From contig CALVHO010000003.1 of assembly GCA_944328445.1 (NCBI GenBank), forward strand, positions 53,460-117,459: 64,000 nt of DNA. The letters are read 5' to 3'. Below are positions 57,598-64,000 of this stretch, one piece after another (the stretch's first letter is position 1; each line of letters starts with the position of its first letter). Origin of the DNA: an uncultured Clostridia bacterium (lineage in GTDB: Bacteria; Bacillota; Clostridia; Christensenellales; Borkfalkiaceae). A program made the translations under genes and the position numbers. The notes beneath the pieces are model-generated. The model was not told where the DNA came from, did no database searches, and saw only the letters and a list, made by a program, of their open reading frames with translations.

Positions 57598-60330
57598 CTA
57601 TTCGTTGGATTTGAGGGAATCGGCCATGTTGATGCGGTTGAGTTTGATGAGCATGAAGGCGTACACGACCGCCGCGAAGGCGACGGTGAGCAGGAACGCC
57701 CACAGATAGCTCAACCCGCCGATGGCACGGCCGAGCATCATCGACACGCTGTTGACGCGCGACGTGATGAAGATGTGCAGCAAAAACCCGAGCAGCAGCC
57801 CCAAAAGGGCACCGAAGAGGGTGAGGATGGCGCTTTCGCGGTAGATGTAGCCCGCCACTTCCCCCTTGCGGTAGCCGAGCACGCGCAGGGTGGCGATCTC
57901 GCGGCGGCGCTCGTCGATGTTGATGTTGGTCAGGTTGTATAAGACGATGGCGGCAAGCCCGCCCGCGCTGATCACCAGCACGGCGATGACGAGGCCCATC
58001 GTCGATTCGAGCCCTTCAAAGGTCTCGATGCCCGCGTAGACGAATTCTACCGAGGTGACGCGGCCGCTCCCGTCGGCGAGCAGCGCCTCCGTCTGCGCGG
58101 GGGCGTCCGCTTCGGACACGCCCGAACGGACGAAGAGCATGTTGTGCGCCACGTCCGCGTCCTGCCCGAACAGTTCCAAGTAGCCCGCGCGGCTCATGTA
58201 CAGGTACGAACCCGTGTAGTTTTCGCAGATGCCGTACACCGTGGCCTGCACGGCGGTGCCGCCCGAAACGTAGGTGACGGTATCCCCCTCCCCGATGCCG
58301 TAGACGACGGCGATGTTTTCGGGCAGGACGACGGCGGGGGTCGTTGCGGCCGTGACGTCGATCGGGGCCTTGCCCCTGCGCTCGTGCAGGGAGACGAAGG
58401 TGGAGAATTGCTCCGCGTCCTCGACGAGGTAGAGCTCGACGCTCTCGTTGGCCTCCTCTTCGGTGCCCGCGTGCAGGACAAGCTGGCCGTTCTCGCCGTA
58501 GAGGGACATCCAGCCTTCCGCGCCGCTCAAAAATTCTTGCAGGGCGCTGCCCTCGCCCGCGCGGATGTCGTCGAGCCCGCCCGAATATTCGACGACGGAG
58601 TCGTACAAGATCACGTCCTCGTACTGGATATCGGTGGCGGAGAGGATGGAGTCGTTGAGGCCGAAGCCGACGAGGATGAGCGCCGTGCACCCCATGACCG
58701 ACACGACGGTGAGGATCATGTTCTTTTTATAGCGGAAGATGTTGCGGATGGTCGCCTTCCACTTGAATTTGAGGTGCTTCCAGAAGAAGTTGCAGCGTTC
58801 GAGAAGGATGCGCTTGCCGGGCTTGGGCGCCTTGGGCTGCATGAGCACGGAGGGCCGCTCTTTGAGGGCGGGCCGTCCCGCGCCCCAGGTGACCAGCACC
58901 GTGCCCGCCAGCGCGATGCCGACGACGGCCACCGCGAACCAGGGGCTGAACGCCAGCGAGAGCTGCGGCAGGTAGTACAGCGTCCTGTACGCCTGCCAGA
59001 AGATGGAGGGCAGCAGGCTGAACCCGATGAGGATGCCCGCCACGCAGCCGATGAGGCTCGCGAGGCAGCAGTACAGGAGGTATTTGGAGAGGATGCGCGC
59101 GTTTCCGTAGCCGAGCGCCTTCAAGGTGCCGATCTGCATGCGGTCCTCTTCCACCATGCGCGTCATGGACGTGAGCGCCACCAACGCCGCCACGAAGATG
59201 AAGAACACGGGGAAGATGCCCGCGATGTCCTCCACCTTTTCGACGTTCAGATCAAAGCTGACATAGCTGACGTTTTTGCTCGCGCGGTCGAGGATCATCC
59301 ACGAGGCCTGCGCCGTTTCGGGCGCGGCGGAGGCGGAACGCGCGGAAACGCCTGCGCCTTGCACGGCCCGCGCCGCGGGCAGCGCGCCGCCCGCACCGCC
59401 CTGCATGCCGTCCTGCATGCCTGCCAGCGCTTCGAGCTTTTCGTTGACGGGCTCGCTGCGGGCGTCGCCCAGCTCTTCGAGCGCGGAGACGGCGCCGAGG
59501 ACGTAGCTCTTGTACCCCTCGCCGAACATCGCGTGCCCTTCCGCGCCCGCGATCTTCACCCAGGCGTCGGTGCAGACGACGCGGTCCTGTTCATCGGCGG
59601 AAAAATTGAGCGCGCCGAACACGGTGGCGCCGCCGCCTAAAAGGTCGGCAAGGCTCGCGGGTTCGCTCAGATCTTTGTATACGTCGGCCGTATTTGCGTA
59701 CAGGATGCAACCGACGACGCCCGTGCCGAGGTTGGTCACCTCGCGCGAATCGTCGTAGTAGTAATCGGGCGAGGAGACGATGCCGACGATGCGCAGCGTC
59801 TTGGCGCGGTAGATGTCTCCGTACGAGGAATTGGCGGTCGTGGGCGCGGCGGGGAGGGCGATCTCCTGCCCCAAAGCCACGGGTTCGAGCTTGTTGCCGG
59901 GGCGCAGGGCGACGGCTTCGGCCACGCCGTCTTCGCCGTTTTCCTGCGGCCAGCGGCCTTCGAGCAGGGTCAGGCGGGACAGGTTTTGGGGCGAAGAGAC
60001 GTCTTCCAGCCCGAACACCCGCCCGACGACGTTCTTTTCCCCCACGTGCACGACGGCGTCCGAAGAGATGACGGGCAGGACGCTTTCCACCTGTCCCAGC
60101 TCCGCCAGCGCCGCGAGGTCGGCCTCCGTCAGACCGACGGTGCCCTTCACGTCGACGTCGTAGGCGTTTTCCTGCCGCAGGTAGCCGTCCATGGTGTTTT
60201 CCATGTCGGGCGTGGCCTGCATGACGCCGATGAGGAAGCCCACCCCCAGAGCGATGATGGCCATGATGGCGATGAACCGTCCGAAGCCCGTTTTGAACTC
60301 CTTGACGATGTTTTTGGTGAATTTTTTCAT
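57598..60330 (-). CDS. ABC transporter permease, FtsX/MacB type (910 aa)
   Basis: A large permease with a short cytoplasmic start (MKKFTKNIVKEFKTGFGRF), a first membrane helix (FIAIMAIIALGVGFLIGVMQ), a ~330-residue extracytoplasmic MacB-like domain, a first FtsX block (~390-500) with VEEDRMQIGTLKALGYGNARIL, a second extracytoplasmic domain (~560-770) and a second FtsX block (~780-905) with DERRREIATLRVLGYRKGEV. This two-FtsX layout is typical of lipoprotein or antimicrobial-peptide export/detoxification systems in Bacillota. A glycine/alanine-rich stretch at ~310-340 is local. The partner ATPase is upstream. The substrate is unknown. Confidence 0.92.
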   Translation of the reverse strand: MKKFTKNIVKEFKTGFGRFIAIMAIIALGVGFLIGVMQATPDMENTMDGYLRQENAYDVDVKGTVGLTEADLAALAELGQVESVLPVISSDAVVHVGEKNVVGRVFGLEDVSSPQNLSRLTLLEGRWPQENGEDGVAEAVALRPGNKLEPVALGQEIALPAAPTTANSSYGDIYRAKTLRIVGIVSSPDYYYDDSREVTNLGTGVVGCILYANTADVYKDLSEPASLADLLGGGATVFGALNFSADEQDRVVCTDAWVKIAGAEGHAMFGEGYKSYVLGAVSALEELGDARSEPVNEKLEALAGMQDGMQGGAGGALPAARAVQGAGVSARSASAAPETAQASWMILDRASKNVSYVSFDLNVEKVEDIAGIFPVFFIFVAALVALTSMTRMVEEDRMQIGTLKALGYGNARILSKYLLYCCLASLIGCVAGILIGFSLLPSIFWQAYRTLYYLPQLSLAFSPWFAVAVVGIALAGTVLVTWGAGRPALKERPSVLMQPKAPKPGKRILLERCNFFWKHLKFKWKATIRNIFRYKKNMILTVVSVMGCTALILVGFGLNDSILSATDIQYEDVILYDSVVEYSGGLDDIRAGEGSALQEFLSGAEGWMSLYGENGQLVLHAGTEEEANESVELYLVEDAEQFSTFVSLHERRGKAPIDVTAATTPAVVLPENIAVVYGIGEGDTVTYVSGGTAVQATVYGICENYTGSYLYMSRAGYLELFGQDADVAHNMLFVRSGVSEADAPAQTEALLADGSGRVTSVEFVYAGIETFEGLESTMGLVIAVLVISAGGLAAIVLYNLTNINIDERRREIATLRVLGYRKGEVAGYIYRESAILTLFGALLGLLLGFLLHIFITSRVNSVSMMLGRAIGGLSYLWAFLLTVAFAAVVYAFMLIKLNRINMADSLKSNE

Positions 60331-60411
60331 GAACGTACCCCCGTTTTCATGCACGGAACGCTGTTACTCCCGCGCGCGGCGGGAAAGGGGCGAAGGCTGC
60401 GGAGCGCGGCG

Positions 60412-61113
60412 TCACCACTCGATGGCGGAGACGTCGGCGGGGTGTTCGTTGACCGTTTCGGACACGGCCGCGCCGTTCTTGATCTGGATGACGCGGTCGG
60501 CCATCTGTGTGATGGCGGAATTGTGGGTGATGACGATGACCGTTTTTCCGTTTTCGCGGCAGATGTCGTGCAGCAGGCGCAGGATGGCTTTGCCCGTCTC
60601 GTAGTCGAGGGCGCCCGTCGGCTCGTCGCACAAAAGGAGCTTGGGGTTTTTGGCGATGGCGCGCGCGATGGAGACGCGCTGCTGTTCGCCGCCCGAAAGC
60701 TGCGCAGGGAAGTTTTTCATGCGCTCGGAAAGGCCCACCTTTTCGAGGGTAGCGGCCGCGTCGAGGGGGTTTTTGCAGATCTCGGAGGCGATCTCCACGT
60801 TTTCGAGCGCGGTGAGGTTTTGGATCAGGTTGTAAAACTGGAAGACAAACCCGACGTCGTAACGGCGGTAGTCGGTCAGCTTGCGGTCGTTGAAGGAGCT
60901 GATCTCGACGCCGTCCACGAAGATGCGGCCGTCCGTGACTTTGTCCATGCCGCCGAGCATGTTCAAGACGGTGGTCTTGCCCGCGCCGCTCGGGCCGACG
61001 ATCACGCAGAACTCCCCTTTTTCGATGGTGAAGTTGACCTTGTTGGCCGCCTTGATGACGTTGTCTCCCATGGTGTAGAACCTGCAAACGTCCTTGAACT
61101 CCACAAAGCTCAT
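60412..61113 (-). CDS. ABC transporter ATP-binding protein (LolD/MacB type)
   Basis: A 233-residue ATPase that drives the FtsX-type permease downstream. Walker [12 protein letters not shown] at ~40-50, Q-loop [18 protein letters not shown], signature [16 protein letters not shown], Walker [14 protein letters not shown], and the switch histidine in [15 protein letters not shown]. The sequence is of the LolD/MacB/BceA class. It is the first gene of the operon; the operator and promoter lie ~70-135 bp upstream. AGGGGGAGGGCGGT in front of the ATG serves as ribosome site. Confidence 0.95.
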   Translation of the reverse strand: MSFVEFKDVCRFYTMGDNVIKAANKVNFTIEKGEFCVIVGPSGAGKTTVLNMLGGMDKVTDGRIFVDGVEISSFNDRKLTDYRRYDVGFVFQFYNLIQNLTALENVEIASEICKNPLDAAATLEKVGLSERMKNFPAQLSGGEQQRVSIARAIAKNPKLLLCDEPTGALDYETGKAILRLLHDICRENGKTVIVITHNSAITQMADRVIQIKNGAAVSETVNEHPADVSAIEW

Positions 61114-61181
61114 ACCGCCCTCCCCCGTTTGTCATGCCTGTAACATTTTTGCGTGCTGCGTCACCGCAAAATATGACAACG

Positions 61182-61210
61182 GTAGAAATAGTTTCTACTA
61201 AAAACTATTT
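61182..61210. promoter_or_regulatory. Palindromic operator at the ABC-MarR-DtxR operon promoter
   Basis: Two interlocked inverted repeats: GTAGAAA-TAG-TTTCTAC (61182-61198) and AAATAGTTT with AAACTATTT (61186-61210, 7-bp spacer). They start just downstream of the -10 box, over the expected transcription start and early leader, where a repressor would block initiation. Confidence 0.7.
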
Positions 61211-61218
61211 ACATGAAT

Positions 61219-61247
61219 ATTATACGCCGCAAACGTGCCGCTGTCAA
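61219..61247 (-). promoter_or_regulatory. Consensus promoter of the ABC-MarR-DtxR operon
   Basis: TTGACA (61242-61247), 17-bp spacer, TATAAT (61219-61224), minus strand. A perfect promoter implies that repression sets the expression level. Confidence 0.85.
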
Positions 61248-61412
61248 CAGGCGGCGGCAAAATTCTTGTGAAATGTGCGCGAAAAATGCCCGCCGCACAC
61301 ATCCGCGCTCGGCGGGCGCGGCAGGCGGGTTCGGCGGGTTCGACGGGCGTGAGCGGGTTTGATATGTTCGACGAGCGAGAGAAAAGGGCACGGGCGGGTC
61401 CGGCGGGCAAAC

Positions 61413-61441
61413 AAAAACGGGGCGGTAAAAGGGCCCCGTTG
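61413..61441 (-). terminator. Terminator of the DUF378 gene
   Basis: ACGGGGC pairs with GCCCCGT around nine bases; TTTTGTTTG follows on the minus strand. Confidence 0.7.
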
Positions 61442-61451
61442 TTTGTTGCGT

Positions 61452-61685
61452 TCAGGCGCGCTCTTCGCGGCGGTTGGTCAGGCGCAGGATGCCGCCCGAA
61501 AATACCGTGTACACGATCAGCCAGAGCGCGGCCAGCGCGATGAGGATGTAGGTGACGACCGCGCCCACGGAACGGTCCCCCATGAATACGGCCGAAACGA
61601 GGTTGAAATTGAAGATCCCGTACAGGCCCCAGTTGACGGCGCCGAGCAGGACCAGGATATACGAAACGATGTTTGCGATGATCAT
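61452..61685 (-). CDS. DUF378 family small membrane protein
   Basis: A 77-residue protein with two membrane helices (~5-30 and ~42-66). IVSYILVLLGAVNWGLYGIFNFNLV matches the DUF378 (YuzA-like) pattern VGxxNWGLxGxFxxxLV. The function of the family is unknown. AGGAGGTAAGC precedes the ATG, and a terminator follows the stop. It is monocistronic. Confidence 0.9.
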   Translation of the reverse strand: MIIANIVSYILVLLGAVNWGLYGIFNFNLVSAVFMGDRSVGAVVTYILIALAALWLIVYTVFSGGILRLTNRREERA

Positions 61686-61774
61686 ACGCTTACCTCCTGC
61701 CCGTAGTTTGCCCGCCCTGCCCCGTTTTATGTACGGCGCGAAGAAAACGCGGGCGGCGATGGCGTGAAAAGGGT

Positions 61775-61803
61775 TTGCTTTTCGGCCCGAAATGGTGTAC
61801 AAT
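61775..61803 (+). promoter_or_regulatory. Promoter of tRNA-Leu
   Basis: TTGCTT (61775-61780) and TACAAT (61798-61803), 17-bp spacer, 8 bp before the tRNA 5' end. Confidence 0.65.
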
Positions 61804-61811
61804 GGCTGTAT

Positions 61812-61894
61812 GCGGCTGTGGCGGAATTGGCAGACGCGCCGGACTTAGGATCCGGAGGGCAACCGTGCAGGTTCAAGTCCTGTCAGCCGCACCA
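61812..61894 (+). tRNA. tRNA-Leu (anticodon TAG)
   Basis: An 83-nt class II tRNA: acceptor GCGGCTG/CAGCCGC, D arm with TTGGCAGAC, anticodon stem CCGGA/TCCGG around the loop CTTAGGA (anticodon TAG), a short variable arm (GGGCAACCG), T arm CAGGTTCAAGTCCTG and an encoded CCA. It reads CUA and, with wobble, other CUN codons. Confidence 0.92.
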
Positions 61895-61902
61895 AACCGA
61901 AG

Positions 61903-61935
61903 GCGAGGGCGCAAGGCGGCGCCCTCGCTTTTTTC
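61903..61935 (+). terminator. Terminator of tRNA-Leu
   Basis: GCGAGGGCG pairs with CGCCCTCGC, followed by six T residues. Confidence 0.85.
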
Positions 61936-62022
61936 GGGACCTTGTTTTGGTTGGCAAAACGAAGGCGGGCGCCCGCGAACGGCCCGCAAAACGCCGCCGA
62001 AGCCGCAACCGATGAAAAATTG

Positions 62023-62051
62023 TTGCTTTTTCCGTCAAAACGGTATATACT
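62023..62051 (+). promoter_or_regulatory. Promoter of ssrA
   Basis: TTGCTT (62023-62028) and TATACT (62046-62051), 17-bp spacer, ~38 bp upstream of the tmRNA 5' end. Confidence 0.65.
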
Positions 62052-62089
62052 GTACGGGCAAAGCGGCAAGGCGCGTTCATGCACCGCAC

Positions 62090-62461
62090 GGGGCAGAACC
62101 GGTTTCGATTGCCGGTGCGCGGGGAGGTAAGCACGCCGAGGAACGAGTGGCCTCGTTAAAACATTCGGAAAAAATTAAATGCTGAAAAAGCACCTTACCG
62201 CGCCAACACCCAGTTGGCGTACGCCGCTTAACTTTTAAGCGGTCCGTCCGCACCCCGATCCCGCCGCGGGGCTGCGGGCGTCATTCGAGGCGGGGAACTG
62301 CCGTTTTGATGTGAAGTCGGCAAAACGGCCGATCTTAGATTTCTGCGAGGGCGCCCCTTCGGCCGCAGAGAAGCGTCCCCTAAGATAATTGCGGCATAAG
62401 CGTGTAGAAAGCCTTTCGGCAAGCCGGTAAGACGCGAGTTCAACTCTCGCCTGCTCCACCA
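62090..62461 (+). ncRNA. ssrA: tmRNA
   Basis: tmRNA rescues stalled ribosomes with SmpB and tags the nascent chain for proteolysis. The 5' end GGGGCAGAACCGGTTTCGA pairs with the 3' acceptor CTGCTCC-ACCA, and the tRNA-like T arm is CGAGTTCAACTCTCG. The tag frame at 62181-62231 starts at GCT and encodes AEKAPYRANTQLAYAA followed by TAA. The stop is followed by a GCTTAA..TTAAGC hairpin, and the later pseudoknot regions are visible as GC stems. It is a one-piece tmRNA of ~372 nt. The 3' end borders the low-GC island. Confidence 0.95.
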
Positions 62462-62541
62462 GTGTCGACAGAGTTTGAACACCGCAAAGACGGAATATAT
62501 TTTCGTCAACGGTGTTGCAGGCTTTGTGGCATACAAGTAAA

Positions 62542-62576
62542 GAAAGAGAGCAACGGAAAAACCGTTGCTCTCTTTC
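62542..62576. terminator. Perfect 15-bp hairpin between ssrA and the abiH-like gene
   Basis: GAAAGAGAGCAACGG and its complement around AAAAA, flanked by A- and T-rich sequence. It can terminate ssrA (rightwards) and the abiH-like gene (leftwards, 12 bp after its stop). Confidence 0.75.
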
Positions 62577-62587
62577 TATTTCATTGA

Positions 62588-63838
62588 TTATGGAATTTCT
62601 ACAATTTTCAACCTGTTCTCTAAAAGTAATTTATGTGTTAAGTTTTTGCCTTGATTTTTATTAGATAATGTTTTTCCATAGGTATTGATTAACCGATATA
62701 CTTCGTCCGTCTGTTCAAATCCTTTTGAATAATAAAACATTAAACTGACTTTGCTATTTTCATAAAGATTATAATAATCGAAAATACTTTGAAAATAAGA
62801 GTAATCGGCTTCACTAAGAGAATGCCCGTAAAATTTAATTTCCAGCGGATTATCTTTTTTCGGCAGAATACTAGTTTCTACATCAGCATTTAACATTTTT
62901 CTATACGTTTTACTGAATTTGTGTAGTTCAAAATTTTCCTCTTGCGATTGAATTATTGTATCATCTATACCAAATATGATATTGCAAGACGCACAATTTT
63001 CTGCGCATTTATTCATACACAGTTTGCCGTGTATGTTATTATATAAGCATGGGCTTTGAACTCCCAAAATATCAAATAAAGCGGTATAATTAAAACTTAA
63101 TATATTGACTGAATGTAAATTAACAAATTCTTTCGACAATATATGTTTTTCTCGCCAGTCAGGTTGATTTATCGTTGGTGAAAGTTGTTTATAGTATGCT
63201 TCTTCTTGTCGCTCTATAATATCATCAATTGTTTTATATTGTATATCAGTAAAACCCGTTAAAGTTTTTAATAAATTCATCGCATTAATGATATATTGTG
63301 TATTATATTCTTTCTCATTGTTGGGGTTAACAATAGTATCTTTCATGTATTTGCAAAACCTTTTTTCAAATTTATGCAAGTCCTGAAAAATTTTATCTAC
63401 AAGTAAAGAATACATTTCATCGTCCGCATAAGTTTTTATTCTATAAAAAGAATAATAAAAAGTCATGCAATTTTGATACAAAAATCTTTCAATCGGGTCA
63501 TTTAAAGTTTTAATAGCGTCAACAGGAGCTTCACCCCGCTTAACACTTGTTAACGCCTTATATGCAATTTCTTTATAATAGCCGCCAATGGGCAAAATGG
63601 TGTCTTTTATGATTGTTTCAATATCACACCAGTTATAATTAACTTTGCCGAATGTTGTATAATAACCAAACAATAAAGTTTCCCAAAAACCTGTTACCCC
63701 TGCTTTCATTTGTTGCAAACCAAATCGTCCGCCGATAGTATCAAGTATTGTACTTTGAAAAAAATCTTTATAGGAAGACTTTAATCCACAATGCAGATCA
63801 AAGCCATTCCCCAAAATTAAGAGTTGCGATGATTGCAT
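62588..63838 (-). CDS. AbiH family bacteriophage abortive-infection protein
   Basis: A 416-residue protein matching the AbiH family of phage-resistance proteins. The N-terminal LLILGNGFDLHCGLKSSYKDFF is the family signature, FNYTALFDIL with a nearby NNIHGKL follows mid-protein, and FYGHSLSEADYSYFQSIFDYY lies near the C-terminus. Between them is a CMNKCAENCASC cysteine cluster (about residues 275-287) that may bind metal. The mechanism of AbiH is not established. It has its own TTGACT/TATAAT promoter and strongly AT-rich codon use, indicating acquisition by transfer. No toxin-antitoxin partner is visible on the left side. Confidence 0.85.
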   Translation of the reverse strand: MQSSQLLILGNGFDLHCGLKSSYKDFFQSTILDTIGGRFGLQQMKAGVTGFWETLLFGYYTTFGKVNYNWCDIETIIKDTILPIGGYYKEIAYKALTSVKRGEAPVDAIKTLNDPIERFLYQNCMTFYYSFYRIKTYADDEMYSLLVDKIFQDLHKFEKRFCKYMKDTIVNPNNEKEYNTQYIINAMNLLKTLTGFTDIQYKTIDDIIERQEEAYYKQLSPTINQPDWREKHILSKEFVNLHSVNILSFNYTALFDILGVQSPCLYNNIHGKLCMNKCAENCASCNIIFGIDDTIIQSQEENFELHKFSKTYRKMLNADVETSILPKKDNPLEIKFYGHSLSEADYSYFQSIFDYYNLYENSKVSLMFYYSKGFEQTDEVYRLINTYGKTLSNKNQGKNLTHKLLLENRLKIVEIP

Positions 63839-63867
63839 ATATCATAACCCCGTTGCATTTCTTTTAT

Positions 63868-63896
63868 ATTATAGTAGAACTGAATATAAAAGTCAA
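63868..63896 (-). promoter_or_regulatory. Promoter of the abiH-like gene
   Basis: TTGACT (63891-63896) and TATAAT (63868-63873), 17-bp spacer, 30 bp before the start codon. Confidence 0.75.
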
Positions 63897-63907
63897 ATTG
63901 TCTTGTG

Positions 63908-64000
63908 TTAGAATGGCATATCCCCGTCGTCTGCAATCTCTATGAGCGTAGGCGGCTTTTTTAGTTCTCCCGTATATTTATTGACGGGAATTTCCTTGCT
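63908..64000 (-). CDS. SSB-like protein, C-terminal fragment (5' part beyond window)
   Basis: The last 30 codons of a minus-strand gene read VNKYTGELKKPPTLIEIA and end DDGDMPF before TAA. An acidic tail finishing in Asp-x-Pro-Phe is the protein-interaction tip of single-stranded DNA-binding proteins. The gene could encode a phage or element-borne SSB, or another replication protein with the same tail. The OB fold itself lies outside the window, so the call rests only on the tail. Confidence 0.55.
   Translation of the reverse strand, partial: SKEIPVNKYTGELKKPPTLIEIADDGDMPF

Larger units (their letters stand above)
62462..64000. mobile_element. Probable integrated island at the ssrA 3' end (left part only)
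   Basis: Base composition changes from strongly GC-rich to clearly AT-rich within ~120 bp of the tmRNA 3' end. The genes inside are an AbiH-type defence gene and an SSB-like gene fragment, both AT-rich with different codon use from all preceding genes. The 3' end of ssrA is a well-known integrase attachment site. No integrase or second att copy is visible inside the window, so the type of element is not determined. Confidence 0.6.

Overview
The window comes from a GC-rich, spore-forming Bacillota, probably a member of class Clostridia related to gut Christensenellales; the class-level call is firmer than the order. Supporting evidence: sporulation genes (yunB-like, ylbJ/spoVV-like), a Phe T-box leader on pheST, a class III fructose-1,6-bisphosphatase, Firmicutes-type mutS2 and ylxY-ymxG synteny, a 6S RNA and a one-piece tmRNA. 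Most of the sequence is strongly GC-rich, so nearly every gene carries long spurious reading frames on the other strand. Vegetative promoters are easy to read: TTGACA/TATAAT-type boxes, mostly with a 17-bp spacer. Genes lie mainly on the minus strand.

Layout. Positions 1-6250 (minus): a zinc-ribbon membrane protein, then SDR oxidoreductase, glycerol kinase, thyA, folA and a partial archaeal-type aspS. 6300-9230: pdxK (+), three ~120-bp hairpin repeats next to tRNA-Glu, 6S RNA, a 78-aa conserved protein and acpP. 9300-28800: information-processing, repair and sporulation genes (tex, alkD-like, a family 6 UDG-like glycosylase, M16 peptidase with ylxY, mutS2, U32 peptidase, pheST with T-box, yunB, rarA, patatin, ylbJ). 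28830-34126: a seven-gene overlapping operon read alr, fau, membrane protein, rsmD, coaD, aroF, pheA. 34470-39710: BNR-repeat hydrolase-like protein, a cysteine-rich repeat protein, MATE, MFS and GNAT genes. 39875-45202: central carbon metabolism (gap, fba, fbp), interrupted by a proline tRNA with an unusual AGG anticodon, a 70-bp duplication of its 3' end, and about 400 bp made of consecutive hairpins. 45348-50658: two-component system, a radical-SAM/DNA-metabolism pair, an amidase-domain protein and an Ig-like lipoprotein.

50862-56616 is a carbohydrate cluster: two Gfo/Idh/MocA dehydrogenases, two TIM-barrel sugar isomerases/epimerases and a ThuA protein, divergent from an AraC regulator. 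This resembles systems that oxidise a sugar to a 3-keto form before cleavage. 56748-61113 is an ABC/FtsX export operon with its own MarR and DtxR regulators, preceded by a perfect promoter and a palindromic operator. A DUF378 protein, tRNA-Leu(TAG) and tmRNA follow.

Directly after the tmRNA 3' end the base composition drops sharply and the sequence encodes an AbiH-family phage-defence protein, then the C-terminal tail of an SSB-like protein at the window edge. This looks like the left end of an integrated element using ssrA as attachment site. It is the strongest candidate for an accessory system here, although most of it lies beyond the window.
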